Below, piece by piece: positions 48,296 to 60,330 of a DNA stretch of 64,000 nucleotides (position 1 is its first letter; every line of letters begins with the position of its first letter). The translations under genes were made by a program, and so were the position numbers. The notes under the pieces are model-generated. The model searched no databases. It worked only from the letters and a program-made list of their open reading frames with translations, and was not told where the DNA came from. This DNA is from Sequoia sempervirens (taxonomy: Eukaryota; Streptophyta; Pinopsida; Cupressales; Cupressaceae): NCBI GenBank assembly GCA_007258455.2, contig VDFB02252616.1, positions 124,231,760 through 124,295,759 of the forward strand, read 5' to 3'.

Positions 48296-49320
48296 TTTTA
48301 GTTGTATGTTAGTTAACTTTGAAGTTAACTTGGAATGCATGGCTAATAATGTTGAGTTGTATGATAGATAACATGGACTACCTCCAGTTAACAGGGGATG
48401 ACCATTCTTGCATAAATAGTGTTGAGTAAATGTTCCAATTAACTAGAAATCACTTGGAGCCAACTTCGATGCCTAAGATGCTTTCTTGGATTTACCTCTC
48501 TTGCATGATAATATATTTTTGAAGAATCAGTCAAGTAGGATTACTTATGGGCGCCAACTTTGAGGAAGAGCTTTGGAATTATCACCAAAGTGAAGGATAA
48601 GTTGTAGCTTCAGTTTGGGACACCCAAATGCATGAAGCACATGTTGTAAGCTTTAGTCTTCACATAATAACTCAACTTGAAGCAATATGGTGTACCTTTT
48701 CAAGGGCTTAAGCTTGTGCATTGTAATTATCACCATTTGGAGATTACAAGGTTGCATATTGTCTCTATATCTCATTCAAGTTGAAGAGAGTTTTTCATAA
48801 TTGTTATTTGCAAGAGTGAAGAAGATTGGTAAAGATAGAAGAAGCATTCTCAAGCAAGAATTGGAGCTATTGTATGTCATAAATTGAATAATAGAATAAT
48901 TCTTGGTGGAGTTTTTTCCCGAAAGGGTTTCTCCACGTTATATCTTGTGTAATCTTTCTAATATCCTATCTAGTTCTTCTATCAACTTCTGTCTACATTC
49001 TACAACAGTAAAATGGATTAATCAAGATAATCACCTACAAAGAATATATGTAACAAAGAAAAAACTTACTTAGATCAGCAATATTAAAGTTTATAGAGTA
49101 TTAAGCTAAGAAAACACCTCATTTTTCAACAATCAATACATATCTTCTTCAATTTAATATCCTCTCTTCACTCACAAAGTCGTCCCCTAATTTAACTCTA
49201 ACTTTCTATTTTTAGTAGGCATGTAACTATTGTTCCCCCAATGACTAAATTGTTACAAACTATTACTATGTTTAGTAAGTTTAGTTAGTCGCGCCTTCTA
49301 ATTTTGAGGAGTTGGTTTGC
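48296..49320. other. No gene seen
   Basis: AT-rich, stops in all frames, no recognised repeat. Confidence 0.5.
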
Positions 49321-50170
49321 ATCAAGGTTAGAAGTTGTACACTAGAGTTATGTAGATTTTATAAACTCAAACTATTCAATGTGATGACAAAGACATACTA
49401 TTTTATTTTATTAGCATGATGCTTTAATATGTACTCTTTATGTACAACGAATTTTTGATTATATATCATGTGAAATTAAATTTTAATTACTTGTTTTTAA
49501 TAAGAAATGGTGAATAATTATACATATTTTTTGTGTATTATTGACATGTAAAATTAAATTAAAACTACTAATTAAATAATAATGAATGACACTTTATCAT
49601 ATTTTTATTAATATTTTTATATTTAAACAATAAAAATAATATAATTAATATTAATTTTCACAATGAATTACTTTAATATTCACCCTATATGAATTCCACA
49701 TTCAATGAATGGAAAAGCAATCTTGAATAAAAACAATATCTTCAATTAAGAAATCATATTATGACAAATTCCCTTACAATTATTAGTACGGGCTCAAGTT
49801 TGTCTCAAAGAGTTAAAGAAACGTGAGGACCACTTGTAAGCACGGCAAAAGCTGAATTAGTCGATGGTCGGTGCACACGCAAATTAAATTTCTTGTGGAC
49901 CCTTTAGTCTAGTGCCTCAGTAAAGCAGAGCATCTTTTTATAATTTGTACTCAGAATGCTCAATAAAAGCTTGTGAAAAAAAATCAATTTTTAATGGCGG
50001 CCAAGACACCAGTACAACAACATGATAAATATAAAATCAGATTGTTTACAGAGAACTGTTCTCAGTGTTGGAATATTGCTGTAATTTATCCAATAGTTCT
50101 TAAATATTGTTTTTTGCCTGGAGAAAAATACTAAATATTTTCCTAGTGAATTTTCTACTGTTACGTTTTG
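49321..50170 (+). repeat. Duplicated TNL upstream region, copy 1
   Basis: Shares with 50960-51910 and 57930-58650 the phrases ACTAGAGTTATGTAGATTTTAT, CACTTGTAAGCA, ATGGTCGGTGCA, GTGGACCCTTTAGTCTAGTG and GGCGGCCAAGA in the same order. It is the 5' flank of a lost TIR-NBS-LRR copy. Confidence 0.75.
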
Positions 50171-50292
50171 GCTATGATTGTAGAAATCTGTAAATCCTCA
50201 TGCATGAGTTAGAAGTGTCTTGCTAAAAGTCCTCCGTAGACTTGGGACCTAGTAACGAATTGCTGATGCCTCCGAGATTGGGGAAGAAATAA
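50171..50292 (+). pseudogene. TIR-NBS-LRR fragment (end of NB-ARC), copy 1
   Basis: Matches 53661-53790 of the main gene: GCTATGAT, CCTCATG, TTAGAAGTGTCTTGC, CGTAGACTTGGG, GTAACGAATTGCTGATG. It has lost the bases around the MHD position (ATGCCTCCGAGATTGGGG) and is out of frame. Only about 120 bp of coding sequence remain between duplicated flanks. The minus-strand frame 50209-50427 is a shadow. Confidence 0.8.
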
Positions 50293-50416
50293 TAAAGTCA
50301 GATTGGTGGGCACCCAAAAATGGCGTGGCATCTTTACAGAGTCCCTGACTAAGGGCGTACCGTAGTCCTGAAGTTCCACTAACCTTGAAGTTCCGAAGAT
50401 CCAGGCAACCCTTAAA

Positions 50417-50940
50417 GGTATGCTCACAAGTTTTAAAATTTCGTTATTTTATGAGGTAAAAAGAATAGTTGGCGCGCAGCCAAATATCTCTCTATTGGAA
50501 TGCCTTATCCTTTACTAGGCTTCAAATATCTTGTTCAAAGTTTCTTTGAGAATTAACGGGCCCATTTTCATGGACATTGACGAAAGCCTAAAGGGACATC
50601 TCCACTGAAAATATTCTTAGTTTTAACCTTTGTGGGGGGCTTTAGTTATTCTAATCTAACAATTGAAGAGGGTATCTTTAAAGCGGAGGTCACCACCGAC
50701 ACGCATCTCAAAGGTAAGGATTTTGAAAGGAAAGGAAAGGATTATACATCACACATTTTACCTGATTTATTATAATTATTTTATTTAATATTTTTCATTT
50801 GTTTTTTATTATTAAATTGTCAAGAAAGTTTTTATAATAATAGCGAAGAGCTTATTGAATATTTAATAATAGAGGAAGAGGGTTTGAGATCATTTCTATT
50901 GAATTAAAAAAAGTTAGAATTCTAATAATGGATCTTTTCA
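50417..50940 (+). repeat. Duplicated TNL downstream segment, copy 1
   Basis: Matches 59636-60330 in order: GGTATGCTCACAAGTTTTA, CCAAATATCT, GAGAATTAACGGGCCCATT, GACATCTCC, ACCTTTG, GATTGAAGAGG-type text, CATCACACATTTTA, TTTAATATTTTTCATT and GGAAGAGG near the end. Confidence 0.75.
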
Positions 50941-50949
50941 GATTTATTT

Positions 50950-52186
50950 TAGTTATTTGGTTTAAGATTAGAAGTTCTATACTAGAGTTGTATAGATTTT
51001 ATGAACTCAAATTATTTAATGTGATGACCAAGATATAATATTTTATTTTGTTAAGTATAATATTTCAATATATAATCTTTATGTGCAATGAATTGGATTG
51101 ATTTATGTATCATAGAAATATATTTTGATTACTATCACTTGTTTTTAATAAGAAATGATGACAGATATACACATTTTTGTATATTAATGACATGTAAAAT
51201 TAAACTAAAAACACTAATTAAATGATAATGAATGACACTTTATTATATATCTATACAATGAAGACAATATATCATATTATATTGCTATGAGAATTCAACT
51301 ACATAGCTTTTGAGTCTAACTCATTAACCTTTATTTTCTTTTTCTTTGAGGGTTTTATATCAAACCTACAAAATCATTTTATCTATTTGATATGAGGGCG
51401 CAAGTCTTAGGATAGAAACTCTTCAACTAAGAACCAAAGACTAAGGAGTATCTATTCCACCAAAATCGTGTAGGATGTGATCTCATCCTCATCTCTTATG
51501 ATATTAGGGCCTTGCACTCATCAATAATTGATTTTTCGTGAATTCATTTAGAACCATTCAACTTCACCAACAAATAAGAACATTGACATTAATTCATATT
51601 TTTAAAGTAATAATTGACACAATTATATACTCTCCCAAAAAAGTTAAAAAGTCTATAGACCACTTGTAAGCAAATGTGTCGCTGTTGCATAAGTAAACTG
51701 AGTGAGCTTATGGTCAGTACACAGATAAATTAAACTTCTAGATAAATTAAATTTCTTTGCGTGGACCCATCAATCTAGTGTCAAGGTTCATTAGAGCATG
51801 TTTTTATCATTCCTACTGAGAGTGTGCTCAAGAACAGTCTGTAAAAGTAGAATCAATTTTAAGGGCGGCCAAGATACGCGGACACCAACAAAGGGATAAA
51901 GATAAATCGTATCCACTCTCTCTCTGCTACATCAACATCACCGTAGAAATTGTCGATGAGCAAAAGAAATACGACCATGAAAAGCCAAAATTATAAAATC
52001 TTGTTCGCTTGAGGTAGATGCTACCGTAGAAAATACAATGGTCTATAGAATTTCTATACAAAAATTGCAGAAAACTTTGAATTCCATAGATTTCGATCAT
52101 CAAAGGAGAGTACACCATGTAATAGAAGCTCAAACTTTCCTTTGAGAAAGTTTTAGACTCTCTTCATTCGAAAAATTGCAGGCGCA
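50950..52186 (+). promoter_or_regulatory. 5' flank and leader of the TNL gene
   Basis: Upstream region shared with the two deleted copies. ACCATGTAATAG near 52115-52128 is a very short upstream start-stop pair. TTGCAGGCGCAATG directly before the start codon could be a splice acceptor, so a 5'UTR intron is possible. No clear TATA box was identified. Confidence 0.4.
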
Positions 52187-55100
52187 ATGTCCTTCTCTAG
52201 GCCTTGCTCGGTGCCCTCAGTTACTTTCAATGTCGACAAAAGGTTTGACGTTTTCTTGAGCTTTCGCGGCTCGGACATCCGCGAAGGGTTTGCGAAATTA
52301 CTGCACGCTGCTCTTGATCGAGAAAGAATTCTGGCATTCTTTGACGAAGAAAGCTTAAGAAAGGGCGACTATATCCCTACAGCTTTGACTGAAGGAGTCA
52401 CTGAGAGTAGGATCGGCATTCCTATTTTCTCGAAAAATTTTGCCGAGTCGAAATGGTGCTTGCGGGAAGTGTCGCTTATGGTTAAATCTGGGGTTGAAAT
52501 CCGTCCCCTGTTTTATGGCGTTTCGCCTACTGATCTTCACTGCCCGGATGGAAGTAAATATGCAGAGCACCTCAAGAAGCATGAAAGCGACTCAAGATTA
52601 TCTACCGAGTCAATCCTTGAATGGAAAGGTGCATTAGAGACTGTTGCCAACATACCTGGTTGGTGTTCCAGTGCTTATTCCAGGTAGTCCTCCACCTCAG
52701 TGTGTTTTTATTGTTGGCCTTTATAGTTGCCATATATAAGTATGTCATTAATATTAGTTCACACTTTGCCAGTGATGACGATTTGATTCAAGATGTTGTG
52801 GTCGAAATTTGGGAAATCTTACATTCAAACAGTCCCCACAAAGGGTATTTGGATGTTCCAAAATGTTTTGGTTTAGACGGATCCGTAGAGCATGTCAAGA
52901 GATTACTAAACGCACCTGATCATCAACAGAAGATGGTGAAATTGGGTATACATGGCATGAGTGGGATAGGTAAAACTACCCTGGCCAAGATTGTTTTCAA
53001 AGAACAGTTCTCACAGTTTAAAGCTGTTTCTTTTGTTGCGAGTGTGGGAGAAAGATGCCAAGAGGCGGATGGGCTTCTAAAGCTGCAGACCCAGATGCTC
53101 AAAGATGTCTCACATTTCAGAGGTGAAGTGGGCTATGTTGATCAAGGAAAGGGTATGCTACAAGACCGTCTCAGGGGTAAGAAAGTTCTCCTCGTCCTCG
53201 ATGACATGCAAAGTTTTGAACAGTTTGACGCTCTTGGAGGAAATTGCAGTGACTTCGGGGCAGGCAGCCATCTCATCATTACATCGCAGAATCTACAAAT
53301 TCTGAAGGTGGCTAAAGTTGATGAAGTGTACAAGGTAAGGACTCTTCCTCGCGAACATGCCTTGCGGTTGTTTAAGTTCCACGCATTTCCCGATTCCTAC
53401 CGTCCAGATCAAGAACTGGAAACACTATGCAATGATATTGTTACTGCCTGTGAAGGCCTTCCTCTTGCCCTTCAAATCTCTGGGAAACTCCTGGTTGGTG
53501 AAGAGAACAGAGATGTATGGAAGGAAATGGTAGGAAAGTTAAGGTGTGAGCCTGATATGCAAAAGAAACTTAGAGTCTCCTACGATGCTCTTGATCGTAA
53601 TGAAAAGGAAATGTTTCAGGATATTGCTTGTTTTGTGACATGGAGGAAGAAAGAAATAGCTATGATGTTTTGGGCAGAGCTGATTCGCAGTCCTCATGTA
53701 TGCCTTAGAAGTCTCTTGCAAAAGTCTTTCGTAGACTTGGGCTCTAGTAACGAATTGCTGATGCATCTGCGCCTCCGAGATTTGGGGAGAAGTATAGCAG
53801 ATGAAATATGTGTACGCGAAAGAGTATTCGACGAGGAAGATGTGGCCGATGTTTTATGCCGGCTCGGGGTACGGAATTCTCTGTGAACCCTATTATGATT
53901 TTTAAGTGTTTCACTGAATGATTTTTATTGGAGTCTTAGATAGTAGCTAGAATAGGGAACTAAAGAATATTTTTTGTATTCCACTGGAATCACAGGAAAA
54001 GGCCAAGCATGTGCTTTATCTTTCAAATAAGCCCAAGAAGCCGACGACATTGAAGGCAGAAATGTTCAAGTCACCGTACAACTTGCGGCTGCTTTGGCTT
54101 AAAGATGTTGCCATAGAAGGACACTTTTCTGAGGAATCTTCCTTGGAGGATTTGAGATGGCTAAGATTGAGAAAATATTCATCAAAACGGCTACCTCAAG
54201 GAATGAACTTGCAGAACCTTGTTATTCTGGAAGTGACCGATAGCCAGATCACTCATCTGTGGGATGAAACAGAAGAAAACCCAACAGTAATTAGTACTTA
54301 TTTTTTTCCTTCAAATTCTTTAATCAAACAGATACTTGGTATCAAATTTCTCATAACTTGGGCATGCCATGATATTTGAACAGATGAGGCCTGGGAAACT
54401 GAAAGTGCTTATTTTGAAGGGATGCGGGTCGCTGGAGAGTCTTCCTGCTACACTATGCCATACACCATTGCAGATATTGGATTTGCATAACTGCCATTCG
54501 CTGAGCAGCCTGCCTGATTCCATGGGAAGCTGGACCAGCTTAGTTTTTCTTGACATGGAAGGATGCTCTGTTTCTTCTTTGCCTCAAGATTTTGGCGAGC
54601 TTGTAAATCTGCAGGAGCTGAAAATCTCGTGCTGTCAACATCTGTCTAAACTTCCCGCTAGCTTTGGGAATTTGACTCGGCTGAAAAAACTAGAAATGCA
54701 CCACAATTCTAAGCTTACAGAGCTACCCGACAGCTTTGGTGACCTGAAAACTTTGGCTTATCTGGATTTGCAAAATTGCCATTCGCTGAGCAGCTTGCCT
54801 GATACAATGGGAAGCTGGACCAGCTTAGCTTTTCTCGACATTGAAGGATGCCCTATTACTTCTTTGCCTTAAGATTTTGGCGAGCTTGCAAATCTGCAGG
54901 AGCTGAATATCTCGTGCTGTCAACATCTGTCTGAACTTCCCGCTAGCTTTGGTAATTTGACTCGGCTGGATAAACTAGAAATGCACCACAATTCTAAGCT
55001 TACAGTGCTACCCGACAGCTTTAGTGGCCTGAAAACTTTGACTTATCTGGACATAGAAGGATGCTCTGTTTCTTCTTTGCCTCAAGATTTTGGCAACCTT

Positions 55101-56346
55101 ACAAATCTGGAGGAGCTGAATCTCTCATGCTGTCAACTTCTGTCTAAACTTCCCCCTATCTTTGGGAACTTGACTCGGCTGGAAAGACTAGAAATTCACC
55201 ACAATTCTAAGCTTACAGAAATACCCAACAGCCTTGGTGACCTGAAAACTTTGGCTTATCTGGATGCCAGCTATTGCCGACTGCCTGACAATGGACTACC
55301 AGCCAGAATATCCGAATTGTCTTCACTAAAAGTCTTACATCTTGAAGGTAACGGAATCCACCGTCTCCCTGGCGGCTTTGAATATTTAGGGCAACTTCTG
55401 GAGCTGCATCTGGACGACTGCAGTGAGCTCTCCGTGCTGTCGGCGCTTCCGTCATCATTGCAAATGCTCTTCGCCCGCAACTGTACTAGTTTGCACACAT
55501 TCTGCGGCCTTCCGGGATTGCCAAACCTGCTGAAATTAGATCTTAGTAATTCCTCCCACCTCACCCACTTCGATGTCCTCCAATCGTTACAGAAATTAAC
55601 CACACTCAATTTGGTGGGCTGCAACAAGATCTCTTGTGAGACTCTCGTAAGCTCTTTGTCTGGTCTCACAGCCCTCGAGTCCATTTATTTTGGCGGGCCC
55701 GGCGTCCCATCAGGTCAACTGAATAGATTATATGATTCCTTCAAGGTAAGATTTTCTAGCAAACCAGATACACGTGAACATAATTGGCCATCTTTTGCGT
55801 CTAAAATCTAAGAACTAAAGACTTACACGTGGGCTTTTCTGATTTTGTCAGGATTGCTCCTTCAGCAAAAATTGTTTACTGGATAATCCAGACCCTACTG
55901 CAAACTGGCTACATGGGGAAGCTGTTGGAAAGTACGGCTATGCGAACAAGTGTATAGATTTCTGCGCAGATGCGAACAAAGAGTATTGTGCAGGATATAT
56001 TGCTTGTGTGCTCTCTTCGGGTCAAACCCATCAGGATTGTAAAGTAAACACAGCTAACTACAGGTTGAGCTACACGATTCAAAGGGATGAGAGTTCACGT
56101 CAATGTCCAGTGAAGCATCAAAGCTCAACCATAGCTGGTGGAGACATTTTGGAAGTGCGTCTTGTGCGAGCAGACTGCAGTTCAGACTTTCCTTGGTTGA
56201 AGAGAGGTAATAAACTGAGGGTAAATGCAGTGTCTGATTATGAGAATTGGAAGGCCTGTTATAAGTTCTTAATGTATGAAACCCATTGTGCAACTTCTAA
56301 CTCCGAAGAAGATTGGCTTCCCAAAATGATCACTTTTGTTATGTAA
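52187..56346 (+). CDS. TIR-NBS-LRR disease-resistance-type gene, five exons, one premature stop
   Basis: Intracellular immune receptor family. Exons, from reading frame and GT-AG sites: 52187-52683 (TIR), 52773-53868 (NB-ARC), 53996-54286, 54384-55745 (LRR), 55852-56346 (post-LRR). Introns are 89, 127, 97 and 106 bp; all junctions keep frame, giving 1246 codons. TIR: FDVFLSFRGSD and WCLREV with the conserved catalytic glutamate (E94, 52466-52468). NB-ARC: P-loop GMSGIGKTT, kinase-2 VLLVLDD, GSHLIITS, CEGLPLAL; the MHD motif reads MHL (53761-53769). LRR: over a dozen LxxLxLxxC-type repeats. The last exon is cysteine-rich and lacks an LRR pattern. TAA at 54870-54872 would end the protein at 790 residues; sister repeats have CAA there. 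It is either a recent pseudogene or a truncated TIR-NBS-short-LRR product. Confidence 0.9.
54492..55260 (+). repeat. Intragenic LRR block amplification in the TNL gene
   Basis: A block containing TCTTTGCCTCAAGATTTTGG starts at 54576, 54861 and 55074. The first two are 285 bp apart (95 codons), the next two 213 bp (71 codons, one LRR fewer). Near-identical words such as GAAATGCACCACAATTCTAA recur in each block. All spacings keep frame. Confidence 0.85.
54870..54872 (+). other. Premature stop codon TAA in the LRR exon
   Basis: SLP-stop-DFG; the two sister repeat units read SLPQDFG with CAA. A single C-to-T change accounts for it. The frame is open on both sides, from 54384 to the donor site at 55746. 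Confidence 0.9.
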
Positions 56347-57329
56347 AACAGCATGACATTCATAGGACTCCATTTTAAAAAGGGTACAGATATCATTGCC
56401 ATAGAAATGTATATTCCCTTTTACCCGGGTCCAGGACTGAAGTGACTGTATATTTCTTCTCTTTTACTGTATATACTGAGTATAAATGTACTTACCTTTT
56501 TTGGGCTGTGATCTCATTTATGATTGGGTATCAACCTTCTAAAAAGTAAAATAGTTTATGATAGTAAACACTAAGACCTATCTTTGTAAAACTTGTCGTT
56601 CTAAGGTAATCTTAATAAGATGTACAACTTTCACATCGTATATTGATATTTGTTTATTTTGAAAAAGGAAATCATATTCTTTTAAAGTATGAATGCTTGT
56701 GGTGAAATTTCTATTAAATATTGAATTGAAAGAAAATGATCTATCACAAGTATAAAGTACTTCACAATATTTGGATCTTATTTCTATTAACAAAGAGTGT
56801 TACAAGTTTGCAAAATATTAAATTGTCACAATCTTATTTTTATTCTTGTTATGTTTAATATATGGATGTTTTAAATATTGAGCTTAGGTTGTAATGTGGT
56901 ATTTGTTTAGAGGATATTAATTTGTCAATAAGAATTTAATCTATACCAAAAATTTACTATGAAGTGTTATAGCTACTCTATTTGATGAAGAGGTCAAAAC
57001 AATTTAGTTTTATAAATTTTTCAAAGATAGTTTGTGAATTTTACACAAAGATTATGTGGTGATTAATATTCCTCGTTAGTGATATTTCATCTAGCATATC
57101 ATCTAATACTATATCAATGTATTCTTTTGACAACTATTTTTTTTTTTTTGGTTTGTAGCAACTCTCTTTCATCTACACTAATGTACATGTCCTAGGAACC
57201 TTTGTAAACACATTTTTTAATTCTTTGAACTTTCTAGAAACTTCATGTCATGTAAACTAAACAAACTCCAACACCATTCTATAGACTTACCTTATAGTTG
57301 GATATATAATTATTTACATTCTTTGCTAT
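56347..57329. other. 3' flank of the TNL gene, no further gene seen
   Basis: The first 150 bases would hold the 3'UTR; AGTATAAATG near 56479 is the nearest poly(A)-signal-like word but is not canonical. The rest is AT-rich without coding content. Confidence 0.45.
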
Positions 57330-57690
57330 TATTTCAATTATTTGATTTCCCTTATTTTTAAATGGAGTAAGATTATGTTTCTCACTTCCCTTCATTAAAG
57401 TGTATGTAATCCCTCTAACATTATGAGTAGTTTTTCTATCATACTACCATGGTCTCCCTAATAAAAATAGCAAGCATCCATAGGAAAAAAGTCACATAAA
57501 GCTTTGTCATAATATGATCCTATCTTAAATTTGATCAATCTATATTCACTTACTGACATTTTATGCTCCTTATGTAACCATGAGATCATTTATGGGCTTG
57601 GATCATTCTTTATTTTTTAAGCTTCAACTTACCTATCATTTCACTCGACACAATATTAGTGGTATTTCCATTATCAAATTCTAAATTTAC
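57330..57690 (-). pseudogene. Ty3/gypsy aspartic protease relic
   Basis: On the minus strand: LEFDNGNTTNIVSSEMIGKL, with D-N-G at the active-site position (57667-57675). After a frame change follow MSVSEYRLIKFKIGSYYDKA, LCDFFPMDACYFY, stop, and IEKLLIMLEGLHTL. This is the typical retropepsin text of chromovirus-like or other gypsy elements (IGxYxDEVLCDVxPMDxCHxLLGRPW). Only this 360-bp piece is recognisable; no LTR or RT near it. Confidence 0.65.
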
Positions 57691-57929
57691 AACTCCTACG
57701 AATCTCATGCATCCTCTTAAAATTTCCAACAAAAATATTAAAATAAATAAATTTGAACTTAAAATGTCAATAGAAATGTTAAAAATACTAATTCCAACAC
57801 CATTAGAACCTTTGATATCTCATATTGATTCCATCAATGGGAAAATAAACACCTAAGTAATCTATAGAGAAAATTGTCATCAATTTTATGCCATAAAACT
57901 ATCTTATGATATGGTCAAGGACAAAACTA
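57691..57929. other. Flank of the gypsy relic, no gene seen
   Basis: AT-rich sequence; the 65-codon plus-strand frame at 57659-57856 is antisense to the protease relic. Confidence 0.5.
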
Positions 57930-58655
57930 TCTTATATTTAAACAATAAAGATAATATGTTTAATTATTAGATCATTTTATATTATTTTTTGAATTCAACT
58001 ACATAGTTTTTGAGTCAAACTCATTAATTCATGTAACTTTTTTTTTTGTTCAAGTGTTTTATATCAAACCCACATAATTGCTTTAGCTCCTGATATGCGA
58101 GCACAAGCCTTAGGCTAAAATCTCTTTCATTAAGAGCAAAGAATTGTGGGGTATCTATTCTTCCAAAATCGCTTGAGGAACAATTCTAACCTCAAACCCT
58201 ATGATATTGGGAGCTTGTACTAAACAAGACTTGATATCTGTGGGCTCATTTAGAACCACTCAATTTCACTATCAAATCAAGAGTCCATCAACATTAATCC
58301 ATATTTAAAAATTGACAATATCTATATTTCTAAATTGACAAGAATAAATGGTTCACACAATTATTAGCCTCTGATAAGGACACTTGTAAGAAAATCTGAT
58401 GCAGTTTCAGAAAGCAAATGCTGAATGAGTCTATGGTCGGTGCAGAAGAATAAAATTTCTTTGTGTGGACCCATTAGTCTATTGTCCCAGTACATCAGAT
58501 CATCTGTTTATCATTCCTACTGAGAGTGCTTAATGACAGTTTGAGAAAATAGAATGCAAAATTTAAGGGCGGCCGAGAGACTAGAACAGCAACAGGATAA
58601 AGATAAATCATATCAACTCTCTCTTTCCTACATCGCTTTATCTCCCTGTCGAAAT
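57930..58655 (+). repeat. Duplicated TNL upstream region, copy 3
   Basis: Same order of shared phrases as 51230-51950: GAATTCAACTACATAG, TTTTATATCAAACC, CACTTGTAAG, TATGGTCGGTGCA, GTGTGGACCCATTAGTCTA, GGCGGCCGAGA and AAAGATAAATCATATCAACTC. Confidence 0.8.
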
Positions 58656-59205
58656 TCTTGATGAGCGAAACAAATACGATATTGACATGCAAACATTATA
58701 ATTTATGTTTCGCTTGAGGTAGACGCTACAGTAGAAAATGCAGTGGTCTATAGAATTTCTAGACAAAAGTTGCAGATAGATTCCGTTCATCAAAAGAGGG
58801 TACACCATGCAAAAGAGAATAGAGATGTACAGAAGAAAATGGCCTGTGAAGGCCTTCCTCTTGCCCTTCAAATCTTTCGGAAACTCCTGGTTGGTGAGGA
58901 GAATAGACATGTATGGAAGAAAATGGTAGGAAAGTTAAGGTGCCAGTCTATTATACAAAAGAAACTTAAGAGTCTCCTCCTATGTCCTTGATCTCTGTGA
59001 AAAGGGAATGTTTCAAGATATTGTTTGTTTTATGAGATGGAGGAAGAAAGATGTCGCTATGATCTCTTGGGCAGAGACGAAAATCTAACTGTAAGTAGTA
59101 TATATTTTTTTCTATTAAATTCTGTAATCAAATTTCTCATAACTTGTGCATGTCATGATGTTTGAACAGATGAGGCCTGGGAAACTGAAAGTGCTTAGTG
59201 CCTAG
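58656..59205 (+). pseudogene. TIR-NBS-LRR pseudogene, internally deleted (copy 3)
   Basis: The leader (GCTTGAGGTAGACGCTACAG) joins directly to the NB-ARC GLPL region (GGCCTTCCTCTTGCCCTTCA, 58853), so TIR and P-loop are lost. The NB-ARC text continues to GGGCAGAG (about 59070), then jumps to the end of exon 3 with its intron (GTAAGTAG, about 59094) and the start of the LRR exon (ATGAGGCCTGGGAAACTGAA, 59170). A short duplicated piece (AGAGAATAGAGATGTACAG) precedes the GLPL block. Frame is broken. At least two deletions are needed to derive it from a complete copy. Confidence 0.85.
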
Positions 59206-59635
59206 AATGATAGAAGAACTGAAAGGACAAGTGTTAGAAATGGCCAAATTTGTTAGAATACATGAAGTGCTTCAAGCTTTCCGAATGCAATATTCGCGAG
59301 GATGAGTAGAGGAGTTATGCAAATGTTGTGGTGGTTATTTGAATGTGGAGATACAATAAAACTAATATGGCCAACAAGATAGACAATGAGAGGAATTAGA
59401 CGTTAAGGGGCATTATCACTTTTTGTTTAATGCTACATTGGAGGGCAACAACAAATGGATTGCCATCTTTACAAAGTACTTTCCTTAACACTAGTCACGT
59501 AAAGGAAATTATGAGAAGTCATCTATAAAATCATATTTTTAAAATAGTTTTAGATGATGTGGATGATGAAGAGTAAATGGATGTGTTGATGGTGAAAGAA
59601 ATGATTGTAGTAGGCAACTGATCGATAGTGATATA
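59206..59635. other. Unidentified segment, possibly transposon-derived
   Basis: Starts at the breakpoint in the LRR exon. One frame reads RMIEELKGQVLEMAKFVRIH, which looks coiled-coil-like, as in some gypsy gag N-termini, but stops follow. Not assigned. Confidence 0.25.
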
Positions 59636-60330
59636 AAGGTGTGCTCACAAGTTTTATAATTCTTTTATTTCATAGTCTAAAGTGAATATTAGACTCACCA
59701 AATATCTTTCTTATTGAAATGTTTTTTTTCTTATTAGGTTTCAAATATCTAATTCAAATTCGTCTTGAGAATTAATAAATCCATTGTTGTAGTCATTGTT
59801 AAAAGCCTAAAAAGGGCATCTTCTTTGTCAAGAATATTGTCACTTTTAAGCTAGTTCAAAGTTGATTTGAGAATTAACGAGCCCATTGCTATGGCCATTT
59901 TCAAAAGCTTAAATAGGACATCTCCTTTGTCAAGAATATTATCACTTTTGACTTTGGTGAGGAGGGGGAAGGTAGAGAGGGTTGGCTACTTTAATGTTTC
60001 TAACCTAGCGATTGAAGAGGACATCTCTAAAATAAAGGTCACCATAAATCACATGCGTCTTAGACGTGAGGTTTGATAGTAGGATTCCATTATAATAATT
60101 ATGATTAAAAAAATAGATGAAAGGAAAGGATTGTGCACCACACATTTTATCTAAGTACTTTGCATGTGACTTGCTACGACACACTTATTTAATATTTTTC
60201 ATTCTTTTTTTTTGTCATTAAATCAAAAAGCTTAGTACACATTGAATTTGAAAGAATTTGTAATAGTGTCAAAGAGCTTATTAAACATCTAACAATGGAG
60301 GAAGAGGTTTAAGATTGCCTATATTGAAAA
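59636..60330 (+). repeat. Duplicated TNL downstream segment, copy 3
   Basis: Homologous to 50417-50940. It differs by an internal tandem duplication of 102 bp (59753-59854 and 59855-59956, marked by GAGAATTAA and TTTGTCAAGAATATT in each unit) that copy 1 lacks. Confidence 0.75.

Noticed and set aside
53539..53766. Minus-strand frames within the TNL exons (also 53142-53333, 55213-55684, 52355-52582)
   Set aside because: Antisense shadows of confirmed coding exons.
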